A DNA stretch of 64,000 nucleotides from Mycocentrospora acerina. Taxonomy: Eukaryota; Ascomycota; Dothideomycetes; Pleosporales. The stretch is taken from NCBI GenBank assembly GCA_022701365.1, contig JAKUHH010000201.1, positions 62,001 to 126,000 on the forward strand, read 5' to 3'. The notes under the pieces are model-generated. The model made no database searches and had not been told where the DNA came from. It saw only the letters and a list, made by a program, of their open reading frames with translations. Of the stretch, positions 20,300-32,639 are shown in pieces (the stretch's first letter is position 1; every line of letters begins with the position of its first letter). The translations under genes and the position numbers were made by a program.

Positions 20300-20929
20300 T
20301 TTGCAATATTAGGATACGAATAATTTGTACAAGTGGTTTAACTTTTTTGACATTTAATTCAAGTAATATCTTAATCATCCATTCAGTTCGTAGAAAATGA
20401 TCTTATTATTTAAAGGAAATCATGTTCAACAAAATTTCACTCCTATCGAGCAAAGACTAAACGTAGCTCTGATGGATTTCAAGCTTCACTTCTTTTTCAA
20501 CTACTCAATTGTCATACTTTAAAGGTACTATATAAGCTAACATAAAGGCTTAACTGTATGCTGTTGTGACTAGATGGTTTAATTCATTGGTTAACGTTAT
20601 CTTTGGCTGAAAACAAATAGGATAAACATGTTGTATTGTTAAGAGTATAGGTCTAAGAGACTACGTAGGCACTATGTGCTATGTGCTCGCACATGTGATA
20701 GTATATCAGTGTTAGCTAACAGAATTACTACCTAAAGTAGGCCATGCTGTAACCTTGATGTAGGTAGATGTGGAATAAAGGGCATAGGTAATAGAGAAAA
20801 ACTCGACATGCATTCATTCATTAGTCATCACATTCATGGTATCGTTCGCAGCCACTGTTTGAACAGTATGACTAGCTTCAAAACAGAAAATAAAAGTAGC
20901 TGCTAACGCTGAGAACAATTCTAAAGCGT
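20300..20929. other. AT-rich intergenic between exporter and adhesin-like gene
   Basis: Convergent 3' flanks; no coding or repeat structure recognised. It marks the probable right border of cluster 1. Confidence 0.5.
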
Positions 20930-23900
20930 TTACACAGCAGTCAGTGCAATGTTATCCACGTCAATCTCTCTCCCAACCGATATTGGCACAGTTCCAGTGA
21001 ATGAAAATTCTAGATACAACAATCCAGCAACAGCTGCGTTACCAGCTGGAACAGTGAATGTACTGCCCGATTGAAGTGAAAATGTAGTTGAGGTGATAGT
21101 GCCTCCTGCTAAAGCAAGGGGAGCGAGGGCAGGAGTTGCAATGTACCCAACGACTGAAACGGCAGTGAGTGGGAGAATGCCATTCACCTGTCTTGCTTGG
21201 AAGGTTAACCTGTAGGAGCCCCCCGGACATAGGGAAACTGGTTGGGCAAGCCGGTGTACTATGTTGTTAAGACCAAGGGCTACGGCTACACGGAAGTAGG
21301 TTGCGGAGCCGCCTGCGCCTCCTCCTGTTGTCGAAGTTCCTGTAGAAGTAGTATCTAGAAGTATCGAAGACGATAAAACGACCCAAGGTGGAGACAGAGT
21401 TGACTCAAACCCAGGATTAGCGACGATATTGGTGCCAATCACTACTGGACATTGAGCAATGCTTGTAGACGTTGCAGTAGTTGTAGAAGTCGTAGTGGTT
21501 GTAGAAGCCGTAGTGGTGGTTGAAGTCGCCGTGGTAGTTGAAGTCACAGTTGTGGTTGAAGTCGTAGTAGTCATAGAAGTTGTGGTAGTAGTTGAAGTTG
21601 TAGTAATTGTTGAGGCTGGAAGTGTTGTGGTCACAGTCTGGGTCGTCGGTACTGCTGGTAGTGTGATAGTCGAAGCTGGTAGCGTTGTGGAAACAGTGAC
21701 TGCTGGAAGCGTAACAGTCGAGGCCGGTAGCACAGTAGTTGCAGTCACTTCTGGAAGTGTGATTGTTGAAGCTGGCAGCGTAGTCGAAACTGTTAGTGTC
21801 GTGGACACAGTCAATGTGGTAGGTACAGTGATTGTAGTTGGTACGGTGGTAGTTGTAGGTACGGTGATTGTTGTAGGTACGGTGATTGTAGTTGGTACAG
21901 TCGCAGTCGTAGATACAGTCTCAGTCGTAGATACAGTCGCAGTCGTAGACACAGTCAATGTGGTAGGCACAGTGATTGTAGTTGGTACGGTGGTAGTCGT
22001 AGGTACAGTGAGTGTTGTTTGTACAGTCTCAGTTGTAGGTATAGTAAGTGTAGTTGGTACAGTAGTCGTTGTAAGTACTGTAATTGTTGTCGGTACGCTA
22101 ACTGTAGTGGGTACGGTAAGCGTGGTAGGTACAGTAAGTGTGGTTGGTACAGTGAGTGTGGTCGGTATAGTGATTGTGGTTGGTACAGTAAGTGTAGTTG
22201 GTACAGTTGTAGTCGTAGATACAGTAAATGTAGTTGATAAAGTCTGAGTTGTAGAAATAGTCGCAGTCGTAGATACGGTGAGCGTAGACGATACAGTTTC
22301 AGTTGTTGAAACTGTAAGTGTCGTGGAAATAGTCAACGTGGTAGGCACTGTTATTATAGTTGGTACAGTTGTAGTTGTAGATTCGGTTGTAGTCGTAGAT
22401 ATAACAAGTGTAGTTGGCACAATCTCGGTTGTAGATACAGTAAGCGTGGTTGGTAAGGTTGTAGATACAGTTGTAGATACCGTTGCAGTTGTAGATACAA
22501 TAAGTGTAGTTGGTACAGTTTCAGTTGTAAATACGGTTGTTGATACTGTTGCAGTTGTAGAAACTGTTGCTGTAGTAGATATTGTTTCCGTTGTAGATAC
22601 AGTTGCAGTCGTTGATATGAAAATTGTAGTTGGTACAGTTTCAGTTGTAGACACAGTGAGTGTAGTAGGAACAGTAGCAATCGTAGTTATAGTGAGTGTA
22701 GTTGGTACAGTCTCAGTCGTAGGCACAGTAAGTGTGGTAGGTACTGTCAATGTTGTGGGCATTATTACTATCGAAGTTGCAGTGAGTGTAGTGGATACAA
22801 CCAATGTAGTAGATACAGTGAGCGTGGTAGGCACAGTCGTTGTTGTAGATTCTGTGATGGTCGTTGGTATGAAAAATGTAGTAGACACAGTAAGTGTGGT
22901 CTGTTGCCCAGGAAGCGTAACAGTCGAAGCAGGGAGTAAGGAAGATACGGTCAGCGGTGTGGGTACGATTAGTGTTGTTTCCGTTCCGGGGATGGTAATG
23001 GTAATAGCCGGTAGCGTAGTAGGCACAGTCAGCGTTGTTTGAACTCCTGGAAGCGTGATAGTTGTTTTCTCAGTCAATGTAGTAGATAGTATCTGCGTTG
23101 TTTCTTCGCCAGGGAGAGTGATAGTAGTCGGCACCATCAAAGTTGTTCCAAGACCGGGTATAATGAGCGTAGTTGATATGACCTCTGTAATAGTCACTGT
23201 CGAAGCTGTTTCTGTGGTAGATATAGTCAAGGTTGTTGGCTCCGTCACTGTGGTAGTGGTAGAAAATGTTGATATAGACCCTTCACCAGGTAGTGTGATA
23301 GTTGTTGAGACGACGACTGTTGTTTCTACAACAGGCAGAGTGATGGTACTCGGGACAGTAACAGTTTTTACATCGCCAGACAAAGTAAGCGTGGTTGGTT
23401 GGGTTACGGTAACTTGTTGGCCAGGTAAGATTACAGTAGTTGGCACAGTAAACGTTATTTCTGCAACAGGAAGTGTGATGGTAGTGGGTAAAGTCACTGT
23501 AAGTTGCTGTCCGGGCAAAATTATTGTTGTCGGTTCTGTCAACGTTGTCTCTACTCCAGGGATCGTAACTGTGGTAAGTGAAGTTATAGTAGTAATCTTC
23601 CCTGCTCCTGGAATTGTGATTGTCGTGATATCTCCAGGAAGAGTGATTGTGGTCGGTACCGTCAAGGTTGTTGACTCGGCTGGTAGAGAAATCGTAGTTG
23701 GGATAGTCAATGTCGATATCTCTCCTACTCCTGGAATGGTGACCGTTGTCGTATTTCCAGGCAGGGAGATTGTAGTCGGTACGATCAACGTTGCTACCTC
23801 TCCTGCTCCAACAATTACTGTGGTAACGCTCCCAGGTAAGGTAATTGTTGTGGAGATACCAGGTAGAGTGACTGTTGTAACATCACCAGATAGAGCAACT

Positions 23901-25511
23901 GTGGTCGGAACGGTCAACGTTGATACTTGCCCTGCTCCTGGAATGGTGACTGTCGTCACATTTCCAGGTAACGTGATAGTAGTAACTTCTCCCGGTAGGG
24001 CAATTGTAGTTGGAACTGTCAGGGTTGTCACCGTCCCCGTACCAGGGATAATGAGTGTTGACACAGCTCCACTCACAGTCACTGTGATAACCTCACTTAC
24101 TCCAGGAACGGTGAAAGTGGTCGGAACAACTTGTCCGGGAAGAGTGGTTGTAATAGGTACAACCACCGTAGTTATTACGTTAGTTCCAAGGACAGTAACT
24201 GTCGTAACTTGCCCTGGAAAGCTAACGGTAATTACACCACTCTCTCCTGGAACTGCGATAGTCGTTAAGCCACCAGGAATCGTGATTGTAGATAGAACCG
24301 GTTGTCCAGGTAGCGTAATCGTTGTTGGTACAGTCACTGTTGCAACCTGACTTGAGCCAGGGACTGTGAGTGTTGTTACTCGCTCGGGCAAAGTAACTGT
24401 GATTATACTTTCTTGTCCTGGGACTGTAATTGTTGTCACATTTCCTTGAATCGTAAGCGTTGTAGGTATGGCTGACCCAGGAATTGTGATTGTCGTAGGA
24501 AGAACTACTGTTGTTGGCACAATCACTGATGTAATGTGGCTAGCTCCTGGAATAGTAATCGTTGTAACACGTTCGGGCAAGCTAACAGTAATGACTCGCG
24601 TCTCGCCCGGCAGAGTTATTGATGTCACGTTTCCGGGTATCGTAATTGTAGTTGTTACGGCTTCTCCAGGTAAGATGATACCAGGTGACGCGGTTACTGT
24701 CGTGATTCCGCCAGATCCCGGTATGGTAACAGTCGTGGTATTTCCCGGAAGAGTGAAGGTAGTCGAAACTCCCCGACCCGGTAACACGACTGTAGTTGGT
24801 ACAGTAATTGTCTTAATTCCCTTAGACCCTGGAACAGTCACGGTCATGCTCTTCCCAGGCAAGGTGAGTGTAATCGGGTTTCCATGTCCCGGTAGCACAA
24901 TAGTTGTTGGCACAGTCACTGTTGTGGTTTGTCCAGAACCTGGGATAGTGATGGTGGTAGTATTTCCCGGCACAATAATCGTGGATGGACTTCCGTCCCA
25001 GGTTCTTGTTACGGTGGTTGAGAGCGTAATAGTCGTATGGGTTGCAGTAGGACAAGTAGTTGCGTCTTTTGGGATTTTAACGGTTACTGTGTAAGCGCTA
25101 CCCACTGAATGGGTAGTTCTCGAGCTGGAGGGCACTGTTACCGTGCTGAATGATCGGCTAGATGAAGATAGTGGTCTTTTACTGGAACACGATGGCGTTA
25201 TGATCGTGCTAAATGTCGATCCAGAGAAGTAAACGGGTCCATCGTTGCATGTGCCATAACCCTTTTGGCAGATTTCGAGAGCGCAGCAGTCGCGTGAGTT
25301 TCCACAGTATCTTTCAAGCAGTTAACAGTCAGTATAAAGAAGACTCCTGTAGAGAAAGATCACTATACCCATCTTTAGAACAACATGCTCCAAAAGCAGA
25401 CCCACGGCATGTCAACCCAAAGTTGTGACCGCAACGGCCATTCCTAGAAATTTCGTAAGCAAAAACTGAATCAATGAGTGGTGTAAGTAGAAAAAGAAAA
25501 ATGGGAAACAT
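20930..25511 (-). CDS. Secreted chitin-binding, Thr-repeat adhesin-like protein
   Basis: Large cell-surface protein, 1,507 aa from two exons (25511-25369, 25310-20930; 58-nt intron). Order: signal peptide (MFPIFLFLLTPLIDSVFA); chitin-binding type 1 (hevein-like) domain ~residues 25-70, whose Cys pattern 'GRCGHNFGLTC...FGACCSKDGYCGN..DCC' is restored exactly by splicing; a ~1,200-residue Thr/Val/Pro repeat region, likely O-mannosylated; and a C-terminal ~180-residue domain starting 'CPVVIGTNIVANPGFES', which resembles a CBM-type jelly roll ('NPGFE..' opening, 'DVDNIAL' ending). No GPI signal was seen, so attachment would be through chitin and other glycans. The in-frame TTG at 25529 is ignored. 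Chitin binding by domain homology; adhesion or wall role inferred. Repeat length is probably polymorphic. Confidence 0.88.
21460..25020 (-). repeat. Coding minisatellite, Thr-rich tandem repeats
   Basis: Two repeat regimes in the adhesin-like gene. From ~25,020 to ~23,050 there are longer units (~20-25 aa) of the type 'TTITIPG..xxTTVTVPTTIxLPG'. From ~23,050 to ~21,770 there are short 5-6-residue units 'TVPTTLTV/STT' (15-18 bp). A Thr-only tail follows. The opposite strand reads as long Val/Gly frames, a by-product of the codon periodicity. Confidence 0.9.
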
Positions 25512-27824
25512 GTTCAAAGGTTTGGGCAAACCTCAGAAAAGAATGAAAACGCTTATTCTCTATGTTTTCTCAGAGGTGTCTTTCGAATGTATATGTTCTT
25601 TGTAAATGTTTGCTTGAAGTTATAGTTTGGTACGCTAATTCAACAAGCCAAAGGCTATCTATTAGAAAGTCGACATTCATGGCTAAAGCAATGCAACGTA
25701 GTGATAAAAGCTGGGAAACACATGACGTGGCTACCGTTAACAACGAACAAAAAGCAAAACATCTAGGCCGAGGATACAAACTGTATTTGCCATAGCCCCG
25801 AATAGATCTGGCATATGATCGTTTACTAGGGCCATGTAAGGGTGCCGCCACGATACGGGTACCTGCGCATTGTGCTTCATGGGGAAAAAGCAATGTATTA
25901 GTGTGCGTTCCTGAGCCGCTGATTGGTGAAATATGACCTCGTATCCGAATGATCAACAGCTTGCGAGCTGTGGCAACGCAGTAGATATACCTTACCCTGT
26001 GTATTTTAATCTTCATTTCTTTGTTTCGCCCACCCGAAAACGGGCATGTGCAAGCTAGTGTATCTGAGTGACTGTGCCACACAAATCATCGATCTGTCTC
26101 ATGTCAACTATAACAAAGAAAATCTGAACGGCTATTCTTAGTCTCGAAGTTTATCGTAGTCCTTATAGATCAAGTCATCCCCACGGGGCTTCCGACCATA
26201 TCATGCGAAAGCGATCGATTGTGGCGAAAGACAAATTACCAGAAGTCGTGGGATATATTTGCAGATTCTGGACTTTGTTGCATCAAAACGCTCTTTTCGC
26301 TTCATAATCGCTAGATTTTCAGTCTCGCTACGATCAAAACGTTCAGCACGCTATTCTTCACTTGCTCACGTGCCCGACGTGATTAACAATGACGCTAATA
26401 TTTAGTAATATCCAGCCTCTCGCCTCTTTGAGAATCTACGGTGAGTGATGACGTTCCTCGCTGGTTATTTCTCTATACGATTTCAATTAGTACTAGCTAG
26501 TAAGTATATTTAAGTCACATGCTTTGATGGGTCTAGAATATAGGTTGTAAGAACACAGGTCTGAGTGGCGCAAACTGTATTCCTAATCGAAAAGATCAGG
26601 CCAATTTAAGCCTATTCTATTGTTACACAAAGGGCTGTAGATTTTACCTGTTGACGAGAGTGATTTCTGAAAATAATTGAAAGAGGTTTGGTAAAAGTGC
26701 AATGAAATTTATCAGCACATCACATAATCACTTAATCTACGTCGGACAGCAAATCCATAGTGCGGCATGTGCTACCCAAAAACAAACGACAAGCGTAAAA
26801 CCCTCGCTCAAAAAACCATTCGATATCACAACATCGCCTTACTCTTGATCGAGAACACTTGTGTATACGCAAAGTGGTACGCTAATCGCGCTTACGAACT
26901 TCAATAGTTGGGCAGACTTTATGCACTGACTGCCATTTTTATACTACTTGCGTGTATGAAAACTCTGAAATGCGCTGACTCAGCTCATATTTTATCTGAT
27001 TAATCTCGGCCTTGTCCTTGACTAGTATTACCTGTGGAAGGGCCGGTTTCGCTCTATAAATATGAATTATCACCTGTTAAAGCCCTCAAAGTCCGCGATT
27101 CAATGACAAGTCATGAATCTGGCAGACTGTATTTCCCGTCCATATCGGCCGAGTGATCTAACAACTATGATGCATTTTACAATTGCACTACTTTTATAAT
27201 TGTTCCTTATCGAAATATATTAGGAAGGATTCGAATCTAGATTGTGGGTGTGAGTTGAAGCCGTTGATCACTAACCATTACATGAGTGTATTGAATGACA
27301 TTAACTAGAAGCAAACGGATGCTTTGCTATCGAACCGCGCCCCCAAAATTGCAGCATATGGATTTACGGGAAAAAGAAAAACTGTACAATTAACGTTGGG
27401 GTCATGGCACGTGTTCTAATAGACATAAATATATGTTTGCTATTAATATGCAAGTTAAATTCACTCCCGGTTCTTATTCCTGAAGGTTGCACACCAACTT
27501 TCCTCGTCCACCTCTGTGAAACATTGCTCAGAGCACTAGTTCATCTGATGAATAATAGAATTTGTGTACAAAAACACCAAGTCAAATTACTTCGCAGAGA
27601 GAGTAAAATTCTCGTTAATATTCAGGCTAAATAATCTTTTCTGGCACTGCCATATGTCTCGTAGGACCAAAAATTAGACATTTGATCTTGTTAAAAATAA
27701 CAGTACGATTGATTAATGTCATATAACGAGAAAGAAGCTATGATCATTAAACTATACAACAAGCTAAAGGGTTGGGTATTGGAAATTCGTTAACGTCAAA
27801 TTATAAAATCTTGCTTTATATCCT
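25512..27824. other. 2.3-kb gene-poor intergenic region
   Basis: Frames here (e.g. 25570-26082 minus, 27404-27634 plus) have no recognisable domain and show no spliceable family pattern. Base composition is AT-rich between ~26,500 and 27,800. No transposase-like peptide was recognised. Confidence 0.5.
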
Positions 27825-29325
27825 CTACTTGGTCTTATGCGATACCAAACTTGCCTCGTCTGTATCGCTGTGGCTATGCTGCACTGTATATGACGTCTTC
27901 ACTGTGATACCAATTTCTTGGTCCAAGTCTGGAGATTGAGGCGCACGAGAAGTGCTTGTTATTGCGACATTGGTGTTGCGAGATCTGTTGCTCTGACCAA
28001 CATTTTTAAGCTCATTGCCGCTTCCGTAGTTGTAGTAGTTTTGCCGGCTGCGAGCTGAAGAGCCGCCGAGGATGGGGAAGAGCTTGACAAGGAGGAGGCG
28101 TAGTGTTGGCAGACAAGCACTAAGAGACTGTGGTCAGCGTTTGATTTAGAGATGTACGGTAATAGACCACTTACCACATAATACCCACACAGATCTCTAT
28201 TGTGCTCCAGACTGAGACATCGTAGAATTCCCAACTCGCGTTGGACGATGCAGCGAAATGTACCAGAGCTTGGAGACGAAGGATGCTGACGATGGTGACG
28301 AACGTGCCGACGCAAAACATCAGTGCAACACCGACCTTCTTCTTCCAGTTTAGCTTCAAATCCCACAACTGCCAAAGGGGTATGCCGAGAATCCAAAAGT
28401 CCAAAGCAATACTGATACCGGCGTTCGACGCGGTGATAGCGTTAATATCAAGACATGAGCCGTGGTGAAGTCCATCCCACTTCTTCCAGAAGTAACTGAT
28501 AGGTTGACACTGGAAGATTGCAACAATGACATAGGAGAATCCCCAAAGTGATGTGAATATGACAGTTCCCCACAACAAACGCTGAACACCAGCGCTGGGG
28601 AAAACACGAATGTAAAAGAATGTCAGCGAGAGCTTCAGAAGCATGACTTGCGTGAAGTACAACGAGGCCATGATATAGAAGAACTTGAGCATCTCAGTAA
28701 TCTCCGAAGGCTCCAGTGTCCAGATATCTTGACCAAGACCATGCTTTACGGTGCCATATACGGTTATGACAGCACTTGGCAAGGCCGATAATAGAGTCGC
28801 GAGCACAGCCCAGTCGTCGTATCCAATGTCAAGCCTGGCAACCAAGATTTTGTATGCAAATCGAACGATGACGAAGGAGGAGGCCACGACGACCATAACG
28901 TTCGATATCACAACATATTCTTGCCCGCGATCGCGATGGGGTGCTCCACAGTTGGTTAAGCTGATGTTCTTTGTAGCTGCGCCAGAGGGTTAGCATGGGA
29001 TTGTCGTGCGGCGGTCAGAGAATGCGCTCGTACCCAGTGATTCAGGAATTGTGCAGTTGGCAGCCACACAGTGTGAGACGGTAGTTTTGAAATGATCATT
29101 CGTGCAGATGCAGTGCTGGTCTGTTGGAGTGCATGTGTTTGTGGTACGAAAAGCACCAGCAAGACATTGTTGCTGGGTCAAGTCAGCGCTTGGGAATGAA
29201 AACCAAGGTTGAAAAGCACTTACGGCACACGCAGGAAGTTTGGACGCTGTCGTCCCTTGCGCCAATGTCGTCCAAGACAAACATGCCAGCCATAAAAAAA
29301 GAAACGTCCGAAAAGAAAAAATCAT
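27825..29325 (-). CDS. CFEM-containing PTH11-type GPCR-like receptor
   Basis: Integral plasma-membrane protein of the PTH11 class (surface sensing in filamentous fungi). Four exons (29325-29224, 29172-29034, 28976-28175, 28119-27825) sum to 1,338 nt, 445 aa. Signal peptide ~1-23; CFEM domain ~30-85 with eight-Cys pattern 'LPACAQQCL...CTPTDQHCICTND....VSHCVAANC', obtained only after removing the 51-nt first intron; then seven hydrophobic helices beginning 'VVISNVMVVVASSFVIVRF', with the family loops 'GYDDWAVLATLL', 'GLGQDIWTL', 'RVFPSAGVQRLLWG', 'CQPISYFWKKWDG' and 'DVSVWSTIEICVGIMCACLPTLR'. The cytoplasmic tail is Ser/Asn-rich. The ligand is unknown. Confidence 0.93.
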
Positions 29326-30450
29326 GATGGCGGTTGAGGGTTTGGAGATTCTCGGAACCTCACGCAAAGATGGGCTGCTTTCTGTGGACTTTGCCTCTAC
29401 TTGCTGCACGATCGGCTCCGCGGTGGACCATACAGATTGAGCTACATAAAAGCGGAGTGCCACAGGGTGATGCGCGCAGGGGCAGCTTAAGCAGCAGGTA
29501 GACAGTGTATGCGATTCAGGAACATGCACCATGGCCCACAGCACCAGGCCCGCGATGGTACGACATTTCTAGCGCAAACCTTGTGCAAGCGTCCAGTGTG
29601 CCGGCAGCGGAACATTAAAGCCGTGTGCATGGCTCATCGGACAACATGTCACCACTGAAAGGGGTTTGTCATGTTCAAGACGACGCAGTAGGTGGTGTGG
29701 GCAATCCGTCCGGTGTGACAGACATTCGGCTAATGTAGCTTGCCGAGGTCTGTGCCGACACGTGTGGTGATGCGCAACATGTGGAATGTGCAGCGTGCAG
29801 AAGACGATCGCATGCATCTGGTTGCGATCAGCACCGTTTGGTCTTGCGCAAGAAGTCGGAGCATCTTGTATCGAGACAGTGGGACCTGCGACCCTGCAAC
29901 TCCGTGCTCAGGGTCTGATGATTGCGAGAATCCTCCGCCTGTGCGTAGATATTGTCTCTGCATTGTCAACTGCCACATTCGCCGTCTTCTCCGTGGCCTG
30001 CCGTCTCTCCTTTGCAACCAGAACCCCGCCAAGACCGTCTACCCCATAGGTTCTGATTCGCTTGGTCCGAAACACGAGAGAACGTCGGCTCATGAGTCGC
30101 ACCAGTCACTAGCTGTGAATCCCATTACCTCACAACCATTCCGAAGCGACGGGCTTTGTGGTTAGTGGAGCCGGTCGAGGGGTATCCGTCGTGTCCGCTT
30201 TCTAGCTTGGGAGCCGTCACTGTGGAGCCTTGGGCACTTGATTGGGTCGCTCGGCAAGGCAAGCCACCCTTCCATTTCAAGTCCACCCGCCGTCCATGCA
30301 AGGTCCCTGCGCACTCGGCCATTGATTGCCGCACAAGCTTGTCAAACGACTGTCGATGTTGGGAGACTATGAATTAGGCAGTGGAGTTCACTCGGCGATG
30401 TGTCCTACAAGAGAAAAACAGATGCGAAAAAAGCTGATCCCCGAGATTAT
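29326..30450. other. Intergenic between receptor and FAD oxidase
   Basis: GC-richer than the preceding gap and with several short overlapping frames, none family-like. It holds the divergent promoters of the receptor (minus) and the oxidase (plus). Confidence 0.5.
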
Positions 30451-30459
30451 CCCCATAAT

Positions 30460-30488
30460 ATTGGCCACAGTATTGGCCATGGTATTGG
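30460..30488. promoter_or_regulatory. Triple CCAAT-box array (minus orientation)
   Basis: ATTGG occurs at 30460, 30472 and 30484, exactly 12 bp apart, inside three copies of a TATTGGCCA-like unit, 113-141 bp before the oxidase ATG. A TATA-like CATATATG follows at ~30532. CCAAT boxes are bound by the fungal HAP/CBC complex. Confidence 0.65.
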
Positions 30489-30600
30489 CCATGTCAAAGA
30501 AAGGAGACAGTGGCACAGCATTCCTGTCGAGCATATATGAAGGAAGATGCAGGTCCTGTTGTTGAGAGCATCACCTCCAGACAAGCTTTGATCCATCAAG

Positions 30601-32353
30601 ATGAAGCTCGTTCTCATCGCAAAACTCATCTGGGCACTCTTCCTCGGAGGCGCAATAGGGAAAGATGAAAAGTGTCGCAACTTGCCGGGCGATGCTGATT
30701 GGCCGTCTCAAAATGCGTGGGCCAAGCTCAACACAACTGTTGGCGGAAAGCTTGTGGCGACTGTTCCCATCGGCTCACCATGCCATGATCCCACCTACGA
30801 CGCCAGTGCTTGCGATGCGTTGAAGCAGCAGTGGCTGAACCCTCTGACACAGTAAGTGAAACTGCTCGAGCAGCAAAACCGACTAGGGAATTAACATCCA
30901 TGGCAGTGTCCCGTCCTCGCATTCAATCATGCAGTCCTATTTCGCCAATCAGAGCTGCGATCCATTCTCCGATAGGGCCATTCCGTGCACTCTCGGCAAC
31001 TATGTTTCCTATTCTGTAAAGGCTACCGAAGCCTGGGATGTCATTACTGCTCTCGAGTTTGCCAAGGCTGAGAACATCCGTGTCTTGGTTCGCAATACTG
31101 GCCATGACTTCCTTGGTCGCTCTACTGGAGCGGGTGCTCTGGCCATCTGGACTCAGGATCTCAAGAACATCTCCTTCACTGATTGGTCAGACAAGTATTA
31201 CTCCGGCCCTGCAGTGACCGTTGGCGCTGGTGTGCTCGGCTACGAGGTTCTCGAGGCTGCAAATGCAAAGGGCCTCACTGTTGTTTCTGGTGAATGCGCT
31301 ACTGTCGGTCTCGCTGGAGGCTTTATCCAAGGCGGGGGTCACTCTGCACTCAGCACAACCTTTGGTCTCGCTGCTGATCAAACCCTGGCCTTTGAAGTTG
31401 TCACAGCTGAGGGCGAGATTGTTACTGCCACTGCTACCGAGAACTCTGACCTGTACTGGGCGCTCAGCGGTGGCGGTGGCGGCACCTATGGTGTTGTCCT
31501 CTCCGTGACGGTGCGAGCGTTCCAAGCCAAGCAAGTGGGAGGTGCAGCCATGCAACTCCTGGCTGCCTCTACCACACCCGAGAAGTTCGCTGCTGCAACT
31601 GCCAAGTTCCACGAGCTCATGCCCGCAATGGTTGATGCAGGAGCTATGGTGGTGTTCCTCATCAACACTCAGTTCCTCGTACTCAAGCCCGTGACCGTCT
31701 GGGACTCGTCAGCCGCATATATCAAAGACGTCGTTCTTGCTCCATTTGCCAAGGCCCTGCAAGATATTGGTATCACTCCCCCTATTGTCTACAGCGAGCT
31801 ATCCTACCGTGACCACTACGATCGCTACATGGGTCCCCTTCCACGCGGTAGCTACGAGGTCAACCGCTACCAATTTGGAGGACGTTTGATCCCACGCCAC
31901 GTCCTGCAAAACAATACCGCAGAGTTAAAGAAAGTATACTCCAACCTGGCAGCAAGCGGTGTGCTTCTCGCTGGCAGTTCTGGAAACTTCCGCAAACCCG
32001 CCGGCGCTCCTGATAACGCGGTTCTGCCTGCTTGGAGAAACACAATCACTCAGTTGCAGCTTATCACTAACTGGAACTCCACCGCGCCGTGGGCCGATAT
32101 GGTGGCAGCTCAGGACCAGATGACGAATGACTTCATGCCGAAGATCGAGGCCGTCACACCTGGTAGTGGCTCATACTTGAACGAGGCTGATTTCCATCAG
32201 AAGAACTGGCAGTCTACCTTCTTTGGAGGCAACTACAACAAGTTGAAGGCGATTAAGAAGAAGTACGATCCGCAAGACGTGTTCTATATCCTTAAGGGCG
32301 TTGGAAGCGAGGCGTGGAACGTGGCTGAGAACGGCAGAATGTGTCGTGCATAG
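30601..32353 (+). CDS. Secreted FAD-dependent oxidoreductase (BBE-like)
   Basis: Secreted flavoenzyme of the VAO/berberine-bridge group (FAD_binding_4 plus C-terminal BBE segment). Two exons (30601-30851, 30907-32353; 55-nt intron) give 1,698 nt, 565 aa. Signal peptide ~1-20 (hydrophobic 'LIWALFLGGAIG'). The FAD domain contains 'VLVRNTGHDFLGRSTGAGAL', whose His is the usual first flavin attachment, and 'SGECATVGLAGGFIQGGGHS', whose Cys is the usual second, so bicovalent FAD is likely. The end, 'KKYDPQDVFYILKGVGSEAW', is the BBE signature. Relatives oxidise sugars, alcohols or alkaloid-like amines; substrate here is unknown. The start ATG follows a clear TATA/CCAAT promoter. Confidence 0.92.
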
Positions 32354-32639
32354 AGGAAACTGAAGAAATTCTAACAATGTAAATATTTTGCCTAAGACTT
32401 TTAATTCAGATGTTAAATAATTATGGTGCTCATGACATAAGCTGCTTAGCTTCACCATTCGCCCAGAGTCAATGTGTGTAGTGAACGAGAGGGCGAGCTT
32501 ACGATCTGAGGTTACGCAAGTCTATTCTCGGAGATTACTGCCCCAAACTCCGGCGCAAATCATTCTCACGTGTTGATAAGATAAGCTCGGACATCCCAAT
32601 CGCGTCTCGAACTTTTTCCTACCAAACATCTACATCACA

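Noticed and set aside
20930..25020. CRISPR-like repeat array
   Set aside because: The repeats are coding, contiguous and of degenerate 15-75 bp units without spacers, in a eukaryotic genome.
21459..25094. Four long plus-strand frames of Val/Gly repeats (up to 431 aa)
   Set aside because: They are the antisense reading of the Thr-repeat gene: the opposite strand has signal peptide, conserved Cys domain, an intron and a globular C-terminus, whereas these have only repeat periodicity.
25570..26082. 170-aa minus-strand frame as a gene
   Set aside because: No recognisable motif, composition like non-coding DNA and no splice or start support.
27222..27245. tRNA T-arm-like GGATTCGAATCTAG
   Set aside because: No matching acceptor stem, D-arm or anticodon arm at tRNA spacing; chance similarity.
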